64,000 nucleotides of DNA, taken from NCBI GenBank assembly GCA_963702445.1, contig CAVPCZ010000008.1:60952-124951 (forward strand), read 5' to 3'. How positions within the stretch are numbered: position 1 is the stretch's first letter; each line of letters opens with the position of its first letter. The notes under the pieces were generated by a model. That model made no database searches, was not told where the DNA came from, and saw only the letters and a program-made list of their open reading frames with translations. The DNA is from CAVPCZ01 sp963702445. Lineage in GTDB: Bacteria; Bacteroidota; Ignavibacteria; UBA10030; UBA6906. The position numbers and the translations under genes were made by a program. Positions 38,956 through 50,509 of the stretch are shown in pieces.

Positions 38956-40682
38956 CTATTTCAGCAACATCATCTTGTGAGCATACATCTGGCCCCCTGC
39001 CGAGAGGCGATAGAAGTAGACTCCCGAGCTCAGCTGGGCGGCGTTATAGTCGACGGTGTATTCGCCCGGCCGTTTGACTTCGTTGACGAGCGTGGACACC
39101 AGTCGGCCCAGCATGTCATAGACTTCAAGCGTCACGGCCGATTCCTTCGGCACCGTGAATGAGATTCTCGTCGACGGGTTGAAGGGGTTGGGATAGTTCT
39201 GGCTCAGGCTGAAACTGCGGGGACTTCGCCCCCCTGCGGCGCAACATCCGACACGGCGTCACTCTTCCAGGTCGTGTAGCGGGACGGGAACCAGTTCAGG
39301 TCGCCCACCGGGATATCCGCCAGTGCCGCCGTGTAGATCGCAGCATTGGTCGTGCCATACGAGCAGTTCAGAGTAGTCTCTGTAGCCATTGGTCAGCTCT
39401 TCGGTCGTAGTCGTGCAATGCGGCTTCCAGGTGCCGGTGCGAACTTTCTGTCTTTGCAGCACCCGAATCCGGCGGCGGGCCAGGGACGCCGGTACCATTT
39501 CATAATCTCGGTCATCAGCTTCGGTACCTTCGGCAGATCGGCCGTCGTCGTGCTGGAATGCGGTCGCTGAATCCGCTCCGATTCTGCTGTTAATGTGATA
39601 GGTGAGTGGTTTTCCAACGGCCACAGGGCCGGGTTGGCAACGATGGGAAGGATGGAGGCGGAGTCAAGAATGCCTGGCCCTCGAGGCGTGACCCGGTAGT
39701 AGTTGTTCTTGATGATCCAATGTGTCGTGTCATTCGGGACGGAAATCACCCAGGTCATCCGCGGTGAAGCCGCACTGCATCATATTCGCCGCTGTCCGCG
39801 AATTCAGCCTGGCGACAGCGTCGGTATCCAGACACCGCGGCAAACGCATCGATGAAGAGATTGTCCTGGATGATCGCGGGCTTTCCCTATCCGTCCGAGC
39901 GACAGAAAGCCGTGGTAGGACATGCCGTTGACACAGGTATTGTGTTCAAAGCGCAGGTACTTGATTTCCGCGGTGCTCTGGAAAAATGGCGGATAATACG
40001 GTCCATGCCAGTTGACAAACGTATTGTTGACCATAATCAGAGTAGTCCACGAATCTCGCCCGGACGTCGAAGCTTTTCCTGCCCCCAGATTGGACCGTGC
40101 CGATGATAGCCCATATTCGCGAAGGTACAGTTGGTGATCTTTCATGTCCTTGGCGCCGCTGTCCGTCCGCACATGGTTCCCGTTGGTGTTTGTCAGCACG
40201 CAGCTGTCGAGAGTGATATTGAAACCGGCGGCGTCGAATTGAAAAGGCTTCCCTGAATCTTTGGAGATGGCGGTCGATCAGGCTCAAAGATGCCCGAGAT
40301 GATCACGTTCTTCACGTCCACGATCCCCCCGGAACTCCACGAAGTTCCCCGGCGGGTTACCCCCTACGGCGGCGTGGAGTACAGGAACACCACCGGCTTG
40401 CTGACGCCTGCGGTGGTGTCATTTGCCTTCAACCGGAACGTCCACCCGTTGTTCGTATGACCCGTCGGAGAGATACTGGCCGCCCCGCTGGTCAGAACAT
40501 AGACGGCATTGGAATCCCGCCGCGCTCCGGTTGCCAGCGTATCCCCCATGATGAACGTGTTCAGATAATTCGTGCCGCTGAACGGAGGCACGCGAACCGG
40601 ATTCTGGCCATTGGCCCCGTCGGGCAAAAGAACCAGCAGAGCCAGAAACAGACATGCAGCAACAGTGTATACACGTGCGCAT
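38956..40682 (-). CDS. Type IX secretion cargo with beta-helix-like body, frameshifted
   Basis: ATG 40680-40682 follows AGGAGG. After a shift the signal peptide reads TVAACLFLALLVLLPDGANG. The body contains NYLNTFIMGDTLATGARRD, RFEHNTCVNGMSYHGFLSLG and HWIIKNNYYRVTP, resembling DUF5123/DUF4957-type parallel beta-helices that bind or cut pectin. The last ~85 residues are a T9SS type A sorting domain: SLSQNYPNPFNPSTRISF, then VTLEVYDMLGRLVSTLV and a VYFYRLSAGG...KMMLLK ending. At least four shifts occur (near 40650, 40370, 39800, 39390). The gene starts 67 bp after the TonB receptor and is probably co-transcribed with it. Confidence 0.78.
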
Positions 40683-40749
40683 ACGACCTCCTGATGATGG
40701 ATGGACTGTTGGAAAGAACCTTCATGCGGACAGGCAAACGAGAATCTTG

Positions 40750-43700
40750 TTACAATTCCACGCGAACGCCAAGTTCGCTTGTCATGCCGTACTGTTGGCT
40801 GGATCTCAGCACCTCCCAGTCGCTGACACGATCCGTGGTATTGACGTCTTCCTCACGCTGGTAAAGTTGTTGAGACTGAAGAAGATGGAAATGTTCTGGG
40901 TCAATCCGCTGGCGGAGCGAAAGGTCCCAGCGCTGTAGAACGGTACGACGACCGGGTCGTTCCGGCGCCCTGCGGAGTAGGACCTGTTGTATTCTCCCTG
41001 GTAGAACACGGAGACCCTCCCGGAGAACCCGCCGATATCGTAACCCACGGCGAGGTTGCCGAAAAACTCCGGCTGTCCTTCGAGTTTCTGCTTTGTCTCG
41101 AGGAGGCGGGTTTTGTACACCGGGAGCGGAACGGGAACCCCGGAAACAGGACGTAGGTCGTATCGGTCCCGTATGAAAGCACCCACGTTTCAGACCGGAT
41201 GATGGAGAAGTTGTAACTCAGGACGATATTCGACAGCAGGCCCGGCAGGAAGTTCAAATTCGCCTGGTGTTCGACTTCGAATCCCCACACTTTCGTCGGT
41301 TGAGTGCTATTCACCGAGTATGTCAGCGGTGATCGGCGAATTCACGGGGAAGGGCGGCCGCCAGGTTATGCCCAGCGTATCCAGGAGCGAACCCGGATCG
41401 CCGGGCTTGTATTCACCCGGAATTCCCGAGACGGTGTGGAACATATCGTCGATCTGCCTGTAGAAGGCGGACACGGTGAACAGTCCGATCGTATTCCCGA
41501 AAAGGGAGGAGTTCACCTCGTAGTTCCACGCCTTGGCGTTCTGCAGCCGCGGGTTGCCGATCACCAGGGGGTTGCGCGGGTTGGTGACCCTCGCCATCAT
41601 TTTCTCCAGCCGTGAACTGAAATCGGGCCGTGCCAGCGCCCGGTATGCAGCCATGCGCACGGTCAGAAATTCGAGCGGCCTCACCGTGAGGTGGAAATTC
41701 GGCAGCCAGTCGTTTCGGTGTAGACTTGCTGTCGTATCAAGAAGTTTTCCGGTGGTCGGGAAAACCGCCCAGAGGCGTGTTGACATACTTCGCGGCGTAA
41801 TCGTTCGTCTCGCTTTCAACGCGCACGCCGGCAATCAGAGTGGCGAGAGGGCCGAAGTTCAGCGTGTTCATGGCGTAGGCGGCAGACACCCTCTCGACAA
41901 TGTCGTAGTAGTCCGCGCGTACCTCCGGATTGTCGTTGTACTCGGATTGTCCGGTCGGACCCACACCGTTCTTGTTGAGTTCGTACCATTCCCGCAGGGC
42001 ATCCCTGTTCACCAGAGGGTACAGATTGTACTTGTCAAAGACGCTCCGCTGGAGGGGGGGCTCGTCGAGAAAATTGTTGAACAGCACAAGCCGTCCGACC
42101 ATCTGGAGATTCTGGCAAATCGCGTCCCCTGGAAATTCTTCCGCACCGACGCTCCCGTCCGCCGCGCGTGTATAGTCCTGGAAATAGCTCAGATAGTATG
42201 GCGCCATCAGCGAGGACGAAGTCTTGAATCTGCTCTTGTGCCGGTATTTCCCTCCAAGTTTGAGTTCTCCGCTGAACATATCACCCAGCGTGTACTGTCT
42301 GGCGATATTCAGAAATGCCGTCTTTTCCCTGTCCGAATTCCGTTCAGAATAGAAGTCGGCGGTGTCGAGCTGATGCTTTCCGGAAGTTGTTATAGGCATA
42401 CGGGATGAAAAGCTCGGGAGGTCCGTTCAGCGCCGACGCGGGAACGGGCTGCATCCCGGACGAATCCACAATGGACGGTTCCCGGAAGTACATCCGATAG
42501 TCGTACGGATACTCCGTGTTTGATTCCGCAAAGGAGAGCCCCCACGTGAGGTTCATGTCCATGAGATAGTTGTCTCCCCGATGGAGCTGCTCAGCGTGTT
42601 GATCTCCTGTTCACGCTCGCGCGCGGAATAGAACACATCTTCCCGTGGCGGGATAGTTGCGGTTGTAATTGGGTGAAGTTTCTGTTGGTGCGGTTATAGA
42701 GGTTATCGAACCTGATTGACCCGCTGTCCGGTGTGTTCACATCCAGCAGAAGCCCCGCGCCGCCCCGTTTGCGCGTTTCATCGGTGTATTCGACGGTAAA
42801 ATCAGTGTAGTTCCATCCGGTGGAATTCAGGATGGTTTTGATTCTCGATATCGAGGCTGATCCGCTCGTTGCTCCTGTACGCGCCGCTCGAGGTTTCCCA
42901 CGACCTGCACGCCGAAAACATCGTCGAAGAACCGCTCGCCATACTTTCCGTTGAAATCAAACTGTCCGAAGTCTTCATTCAGCCGGTTGTACCCTCCTTT
43001 GACATCCAGCCGGATCTGACGTGTTGAGGGGGCTTTCCGGGTCACAAGATTCACGCTTCCTGCAATGGCATCCGCGTCTTTGTCGGGCGTCAGAGCTTTG
43101 AAGAGTTCCACGCCGGCGAGTGAGCCTTGCGAGAATGTGCTGAGATCCACTCCGCGCGCATCCGCGATCGGTCGAAGGAATTCTGATGCCATCGATCGTA
43201 AACGTCGTGAACTTGTCGCTCATTCCGCGCAGAATCACCTTGTTGGCCTCGCCGCCGGACCGGAGGATGGACACGCCGGGTAAACGCCCGATGGCTTCGG
43301 CCGCATTGGCATCAGGGAGCTCCTTGATCTTTTCTTCGGAGATCACATTCATGATGGTCTGGGATGTCAACTGCTGGTTGATCGCCGCCATCTGGCCTTT
43401 CCGCTGACCCGTGACCACAACTTCCGTCCCCTCGATGACATCGGGTGCCAGCCGGATGTTCAGGGGTGTTGCGGCACCGGCGGTGAACGTAATCTCGATT
43501 TCCCGGCTCTTGTACCCGATATAGGAGAATTTCAACTTCACGCGTCCTTCCGGGAGTCCGACAAGCCTGTAGACGCCTTCCCGGTCGGTTACTCCGCCCA
43601 GGGCCGTGCCGGGAACAAAGACGTTGGCCCCGAGGAGAGGTTCATTCGTGACAGAGTCCAGAACCGTTCCGCGGAGTGTGCCCTGTCCAAACCCGGCAGC

Positions 43701-43754
43701 CGGGAAAAAGCCGAAGGAGAGGAAGAGGAGAAGTGCGGCGGATATGGGTTTCAT
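40750..43754 (-). CDS. TonB-dependent receptor (SusC-like N-terminus), many frameshifts
   Basis: About 1000 aa. Signal peptide (ISAALLLFLSFGFFPAAGFG), a carboxypeptidase-regulatory-like domain (LRGTVLDSVTNEPLLGANVF ... FSYIGYKSREIEI), a plug (ANAAEAIGRLPGVSILRSGG, VILRGMSDKFTTFTIDG) and a 22-strand barrel whose pieces lie in all three frames (PLEFLTVRMAAYRALARPDF, YNDNPEVRADYYDIVERVSAAYA). The barrel closes with MTSELGVRVEL before TAA at 40750-40752. It imports a glycan fragment or other ligand across the outer membrane; no SusD lipoprotein accompanies it. At least six shifts, all without in-frame decay. Confidence 0.87.
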
Positions 43755-43840
43755 CGTCCTGCTCCGGAAATGTAGCGAGCGCATGGAGTGAGTCGGGTAA
43801 CTTTACGATTTACTTTACGCCAGGCATAAGCGTTGACTGT

Positions 43841-43864
43841 ATCGATTACTTTATCGATTACTTT
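43841..43864. promoter_or_regulatory. Tandem 12-bp repeat, probable operator of the TonB gene
   Basis: atcgattacttt occurs twice in direct, perfect succession (43841-43852, 43853-43864), and a related acgatttacttta is at 43805-43817. On the minus strand this is AAAGTAATCGAT twice, directly downstream of the -10 box at 43869-43874, where a bound repressor would block transcription. Regulator unknown. Confidence 0.6.
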
Positions 43865-43868
43865 GATG

Positions 43869-43898
43869 AATATATGCACTTTTCTTTGACTTTGTCAA
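43869..43898 (-). promoter_or_regulatory. Predicted promoter of the TonB receptor/T9SS operon
   Basis: TTGACA (43893-43898), 18 bp, TATATT (43869-43874) on the minus strand. The transcription start is expected near 43862, giving a ~108-nt leader before ATG 43754. Confidence 0.7.
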
Positions 43899-44019
43899 GA
43901 CCCCCGACAGAATTTCTTAGAACGCTCATTTCATATGGTCTTTTTGACCGGGGGAGCTCCCCCCGGACAGACCACCAGCTCCTTACGTGGAGATCCCGGC
44001 GCAAAGGGCCGAAGTCCGG

Positions 44020-47000
44020 CTACGGTCCGGCCTTCCACTCCAGTATCCCGCCCGAATACCCGGGCTGCAGTTCGACCTCAAGCCTGATGCCCCTGGTCTT
44101 TACCGCCGCAAACTCCACCCGGTTGAACGTGTCTTTCGCCACGCCATACCCCGACCGTACCTCCACAGGCTCCCAGGTATCCCCCTTCCGTATCAGCACC
44201 CTCCACGATTGAGGCACACGGCAACCACCCTCCTCTCCATCGTCGTACCAGTACACGGCACTTTCGGCCACCTCCTGTTCCCGCGGGAAATCGTACTGAA
44301 CCCATTCGCGTGTGCCCTGATGAGCCCACCAGGTCATACGCGGCACGGCTTCGTCATTCGAGCTCTTCGGTTCAAACCCGTCTGCAACCGCTTCCTTGTC
44401 ATCATACCTGTTGAAGTACGAATAACTGATGGAATACGGGATGGGACGGGGCCGTACGGGCGGCACCCATATCACACCTCCGGAATCCGTGGTCGCGGTC
44501 GGGAATGCGGTTACGCGCAGACGCGCCGCCCCCATCGGCACAAAGGTGAGCTGCTCCTCGGGGCGCATCCGTCCGCGCCGGACTGCCCTGCAACGGGCCG
44601 ATGAGACCCCGGTAGTCCTGCTGCCATCCCTCGATGCGCCGGCCTGCCCCGGCCAACACCACAGGCATGGCTCCCACAGTCCATGGACGGGCCAGAAGAT
44701 CCGGTTCTCTCCGCTTCACCGTGAACGACCGTGCAGGATCGTCGGGATTCAACACGAGTCCGTAATTCCACGGTGAAGCCGGGAACACCTCCCATTCCGT
44801 CCATGCGGAATCAGTCCCGTACGCCTCCCAGCGTTCGTCAATCTTCAGCGAGAAGGACAATGCGCCGCGACTCACAGACACGGCGTTCTTGTTTTTCTCC
44901 CACACCTTGACACGGACAGGCATGTCCAGTGTCAGGGACAGCGTGTCCCCGGCCGACCACACACGCTCGATACGGACATATGCTGCCGGTGCCCATTGCA
45001 CCTCCACCGGCATACCGTTGATCTTCAGCTGACCGCTCTCGCACCAGGCGGGAACGCGAAGATACAACGGAAACCGGACCGGCTCCTCCGCTCCTACCGC
45101 CAGACGGATAGTCCCCTCGAACGGATACTCCGTCTCCTCGGTTATGGATACCATGCCCGGCTCCATTCTTCCCGACGCGCGCCTTCACTTCCGAAGGTGC
45201 ATAGAGCGAGGCGCACAGGCCGCCGTCCCATGTGGCAAGCCAGAGCTCTTCCGCAAAATAGGGCCACCCGTGGCCGACATTGTGCTGGCAGCACCGGTAC
45301 ACCTGGAAGGGACTGTATGAAAACATTGTTCCCCCGTTCTGAATCCCGGGAGCTTTTTGGACCCTTATCCAGCTGCACCTGGTTTGCGCATGTCAGATAA
45401 TGCAATGCACGGTGATCGGCCGTCATGGCCGCAGGAAGACTGTTGAAGGCGAGTTCTTCGCGTGCGGTCGGACCAGACGGGGTTCCCGCCGATCTTTGTC
45501 AGCATCTCAAAGCTGTGCATGAACTCCACGATCCCGCATGTTTCAAATCCCTGCCGGGGGTCGAAGAACCCCGGGCGCGCATTTTCATCCGCGGCAAACC
45601 CGCCTCCCGGAAATTGTCCGTACTCCGAGCGGACCTTCCGGTAGTTCCTCTCCGCGGCGTTCAGCAGTGTGATGTCACGGGCCGCCTGATAGTACACCGC
45701 CGGCGCCCGGAATCCCTGCGCGACGTTCACGTTGTGCCAGTTGACGACGGCCGTGTCCCAACGCGCCATGTGATCATGCATCTTCCGTCGCAAGGCCCAG
45801 CAGCCATGCTTCGCCCGTTCTGTTATAGAGCCAGAGGGCACTCTCCATGTTGTCGCCCATCCGCAACCTGGGCCAGTATCCGGCACCGAAGGATTCTGCA
45901 GGGAGCGCATCCTGCCAGCGGAAGTATCGCGTCATGAACGGAATCACACGGGGTCATTCGTGGCTTCATGGAAGGACTGCAGAACATTCAACATCACCAT
46001 GTGGGGCCAGAGGTCGGTTTTGCCGCCGAGTGAGGTCAGCAGTTCCCGCGGTCCAAACCAGCCGTCCTCCCGCTGGGAGCCGAGAACAGAATCAATCCAG
46101 ACACGCGCCTCGCTTTGCAGAGCCGTGTCGCCCAGAACATACCCCAGATCGCCGAACCCCTTCAGCCAGTAGGGGAGTTCCTCCCAGCCGCGGCTCCCCT
46201 GCCCCCGGCTGTTCGCCCAGGCGCTTGTGGAACGGTCGAGCCAGGGAGAGATTTCCCGCAGCTTGCCTACCATGCCATCGCGCTCCTCCTCGAGCACCGT
46301 CCTCAGCCATCCGCGCGGCGTGATGGCTCCAATCGGGAGCTTGACAAGCGGGCTCGCCACAAGCGGCGCACGGTTTCCCGCGTACACGGTGCTCCGTTCT
46401 CCGGCAAGGAGCCGGTGGTGCGTCGATGAACTGATGACATCCTTCCGGGCACCCTTCATGCGCACGGGCGGTTGCTCGATCGCCGCGAGCCCGACATCGA
46501 TGTATTGCCCTCCCCTTTTTTGGCTGCAGTGTACCGCAAGCAGATTTCGTCCGGGGCGCAGTGCCGCACGTGCCTGAGGCGTGATCGGTCGAAGACCATA
46601 ATCGGAAGTCCACCGGGAGAGCTGCGCAGCCGGAACGCCGTTCAGAGAGATTTCCGCATCATCGTCGTGGAACACAAGAAGGGCAATGGAATCCGGAACC
46701 GGATCGTCCAGCACAAATCCCCTGCGCATCCAGATACCCGCCGTGTCCCACGGGGTCCGGACCACCGCGGCGGAATTGGCGGTCTTGCCGAATCCGCCGG
46801 GAACGAGGAGCCAGGACCGGTCATCGAACGCCGGATCCATCCAGTTGCCGGAAGGCATGCGTGTGGTGTACTTCCACCACTGCGGATCCCCTGCCGAAGT
46901 CGGAACCAGCGTCCGTGCCGATGCACGCGGTGCGGCCAGCGAGAAATCTCCCCCGGTGGCATGGGCAAAGCGTTCGAGAGGAGGCTTGATCTTCTCGCGA

Positions 47001-48713
47001 TCGTATGTGACAACGCCGTTGCACTCAATCTCCACATCCGTGAGCTGCGTGTAGACCGCAGCGGAGAGTCCGGGTTCGTCCCTGAGTTGATACACTTCCT
47101 GAAGAAATCCTTCGTACGTCCGTATCAGTTCTTCACTGTCCGCCATGCCCTGGTATCCCCAGTGTTCCTTCTTCCAGGTATGACCGGGGACAGCGAGTCC
47201 GAGTCCTCCAAACTCGCCCAGAACGACGGCCCTGCCGGATTCCGGCTGGGGTGACCGTGGCCGCGGATATGAATGCACGTCCATCACATCGCCGCTGTTC
47301 TTGTCCGTCCACCCGCTCGCATTGTTCACCAGCCGGCCCGGATCAAGGGTCTTCACCATTGAGGTCAGCCGTTCCGTGTCGTATTGTCCCCATCCTTCGT
47401 TGAACACCACCCACATGACAATCGAGGGAAAATGCCGGTGTGTCTCGACAAGGCGTGTCAACTCCGCTTCGAATTGCGTTCGGGATTCCGGAGTCGTGTT
47501 GTTCGCGCTCGGCATATCCTGCCACACAAGAAGCCCCAGACGGTCCGCCCAGTAGTACCAGCGTGCGGGCTCGACCTTCACATGTTTCCTGGTCATGTTG
47601 AAACCCAGCTTCCTGGTCGTTTCGATGTCATACCGGAGCGCTGCGTCGGTCGGAGCGGTGTAGATCCCGTCGGGCCAGAAACCCTGATCCAGAGGCCCGA
47701 CCTGGAAATACGGTTTGCCGTTCAGCAGGAGGCGTTGAATTCCCCGTTCATCCCGCCCGATGCCGACACTGCGCATGCCCGCATAGCTCTCCAGCCTGTC
47801 CAGGACCTTGCCGGACCGGGAGAGCGTAACGGTGATGTCATAAAGAAACGGTGACTCGGGTGACCAGAGACGCGGGGCGGCAACCGGAAGAACAAGAGGG
47901 TTGTGACACCGGACCGGAGGAGCTGCGATACGCGCTTCTTTCCTTCACGGAGTGATACGCTGACACTGTCGCCGGCTGCCGAACCGGGAACGGCAGTCTG
48001 GATGGTGATGGTGTTCGCGCGGAGATCGGGCGTAATGCGGATGTCCGCAATATGGCTTGCCGCCACCGGTTCACACCAGACGGTTTGCCAGATACCGGAG
48101 CAGGGCGTATACCAGATGCCTCCGGGTTTCCTCACCTGCTTGCCCCGGGGTTGATCTCCCGCGTCACTCGGATCGTACACACCGACGAGAATCTCCTGCA
48201 CCCCCTCCGGCCTGAGTGATGCGGTGATATCCAGCGTGAACGGATCATAACCGCCGCGGTGCTCCCCCGCGGGTTTGCCGTTCACAAACACCTTCGTCTC
48301 CCAGTCGACGGCGCCGAAATGGAGCAGAACACTCCGCCCTTTCCATGCGCCCGGCAGCCTCAGCTCGCGGCGATACCAGAGATGCGTAGCCCGTCTGTTC
48401 ACGCCCGACAGCGCAGATTCCACAGGAAAGGGAACGAGAATCCTGCCTGCAAGTGCACGACCGGCGGGCGGAGGAGTCGCCGAGGTGTCACCCTCGAATT
48501 CCCAGAGCCCGTTCAGGTTGAGCCATTCACGGCGGACCATCTGGGGACGGGGGTATTCGGGCAATGGCCGGACGGGATCCACTTGCTTCGCCCACCGGGT
48601 GAGCAACGGTGCACCGGAGGGAATCCGCCACGGCCCCGGTGAGCCGGACGACGCAGGATGTATGCGCAAAGAGAACAAGCGTCAGAACGGCACACGACAG
48701 AAGTCATTCGCAT
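44020..48713 (-). CDS. GH2-GH127 fusion glycosidase with C-terminal discoidin-like domain, frameshifted
   Basis: About 1560 aa. A signal-like LLSCAVLTLVLFAHTS (start near ATG 48713, AGAGG upstream) precedes a GH2 sugar-binding domain (WLNLNGLWEFEGD, VFVNGKPAGEHRGGYDPF), a GH2 barrel with acid/base Glu in VVFNEGWGQYD and nucleophile Glu in VVLGEFGGLG, a galactose-binding-like sandwich, and a GH127/DUF1680 module (PLVKLPIGAITPRGWLR, GFETCGIVEFMHSFEML, YRCCQHNVGHGWPYFAEE) retaining the Glu/Cys and Cys-Cys positions that bind zinc in beta-L-arabinofuranosidase HypBA1. A beta-sandwich (TWWAHQGTREWVQYDF) ends it. GH2 and GH127 share one unbroken frame at 45944-47776. Breaks occur near 48650, 47900-47730, 45930, 45420, 45170 and 44600. 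Confidence 0.83.
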
Positions 48714-48862
48714 GGTGTGGGCACCTCTCATTCAACATGTATACAAAAACACAGCTGAACCGCAGTGGGTGCATCCTCGGGAGTATTTTTCCCCGGTGGA
48801 GGAGACTTCTCTGCTGCACTCTGCGGTGACAGTGTTGTGGCCGTGGTTCTGTGAACGATCCT

Positions 48863-50240
48863 TCAGGTACTCAGTTGCTTTTCGATCTCTTCGAGCGATT
48901 TGCCTTTCGTCTCGGGCACGCGCACAACGATATAGACAAAACCAGCCCCGCAGATCGCCGCATACAACCAGAACGTTCCCGAGGCCCCCAGGAGACTGTT
49001 CAATGCCGGGAAATGTGTACGTCAGGACAAAACAGGCGATCCAGAGGGCCGAAACGGCCACAGAGATCGCCGCCCCGCGTATCCTGTTGGGGAAGAGCTC
49101 GGCAATCAGCACCCAGGTGACGGGAGCAAGGGAGAAGGCATAGCAGGCGATGGTGGCCAGCACGAGCGTGACCACCACCGGGCCCGTCCAGTGAAAGAAG
49201 TAGGCGGCGCCGATGAGTGAGTGAAACAGCGCGATCCCCGCACAGCCGATCAGCATCAGCCACCGGCGTCCGAATCGGTCAACCGTCCCGATAGCGACCA
49301 ATGTGAATACAAGATTGACGATCCCGGTGATCACGATCTGAAAGAGAATCGCACTCACCCCGTACCCCGCCTCCCTGAAGATCTCTTCCGCGTAGTTGAA
49401 GATCACGTTGATGCCGCTCCATTGCTGGAGCACCGCCAGCACAATCCCCACGACCAGGATTCTGCGGATGCCCGGCACGAGAAGATCGCGGAAGTGGACC
49501 TGCCCGATCTCATCGGCGGCGAGCGTGCGCTGGATGTTGTCCACTTCCCCCTCTGCGTACGCCCGCCCCCGATCTTCGTCAGGACACGCCGTGCATGTTC
49601 TGATCTGCCGTTCTTCACAAGCCAGCGCGGGCTTTCGGGGATTGCCAGTGAACCGCCGAAAAAGACCGCTGCAGGGAGCGCAACGGCGGTAAACATCCAC
49701 CGCCAACCTTCCTGGCCGTTCCACGACGCACGAATCATGTCGGCGGTGGCTGCCATCAGGCATGGGTTCGGCGATAAGCCAGTTGACCACCTGCGCGGCG
49801 AGAATTCCGATCACGATGGTGAACTGATTGAGGGCCACCAGTCGTCCGCGCACATGCGCGGGAGCGATTTCTGCGATATACATCGGCGAGAGGGTGCTGG
49901 CCATCCCGATGGCAACGCCCCCGAGTATCCTCCAGACAACAAAACTCTGGAAGTCTCCGGCCCAGCCGGTCAGCACGGAGGAGAGTGCAAAGAGCAGTGC
50001 GGCGAGAAGCAGAAGACGTTTGCGTCCGAACCGGTCGCTGAGTCCGCCCGTAATCACCGCCCCCGCCAGGCAGCCGAGCAGGGCACAGCTGTTCGCCCAT
50101 CCCCGGAGTGCTTCGCTTTCAAGCCGGAAATATGGCTCAAAGAAGGGTTTGGCGCCGCCGATAACGACCCAGTCGTAACCGAACAGCAATCCCCCCATGG
50201 CGGCGACGAGGGAAACAAGCCACACATAGCGCATATTCAT
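48863..50240 (-). CDS. MFS sugar porter, frameshifted
   Basis: About 460 aa, 12 helices. GGLLFGYDWVVIGGAKPFF and GGLSDRFGRKRLLLLAALLF are the sugar-porter helix 1 and loop 2/3 motifs, GMASTLSPMYIAEIAPAHVRG helix 4, PESPRWLVKNGR the central loop signature, and VPETKGKSLEEIEKQLST the C-terminus ending at TGA 48863. Frames change near 49757, 49550 and 49010. ATG 50240 has GGAG 9 nt upstream. Likely takes up a monosaccharide released by the neighbouring hydrolases (inference). Confidence 0.88.
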
Positions 50241-50509
50241 AGATTGACTCCGGGAAAGCACAATCACGTTTCCGCCGGTATCGTCTCTTCCGGATCGGCG
50301 GATGCGCACGGAACAGAGACCGGTATCGGCAATCGTCGAACGGTGGGAGGACTCTGCTGCCCAATATACTGCATGCATTGAGGATTATCAATTCAACGTT
50401 TGAAGAGAAACCTCAGAAAAGCGCAGAAACGCAGGTGAGGCAGGGAGTGCTGATAAGCAGCAGGTTTAGTAAGCGATGAGGTGATATGCCGCGGGATGGA
50501 GGGTAACCG

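Noticed and set aside
40750..43754. TonB receptor and neighbours as true pseudogenes
   Set aside because: Essential genes in the window show the same kind of shift, no large deletions or in-frame stops accompany them, and signals and motifs remain conserved.
49221..50381. 386-aa plus-strand frame
   Set aside because: Antisense to the frameshifted sugar porter; biased composition and no motif.
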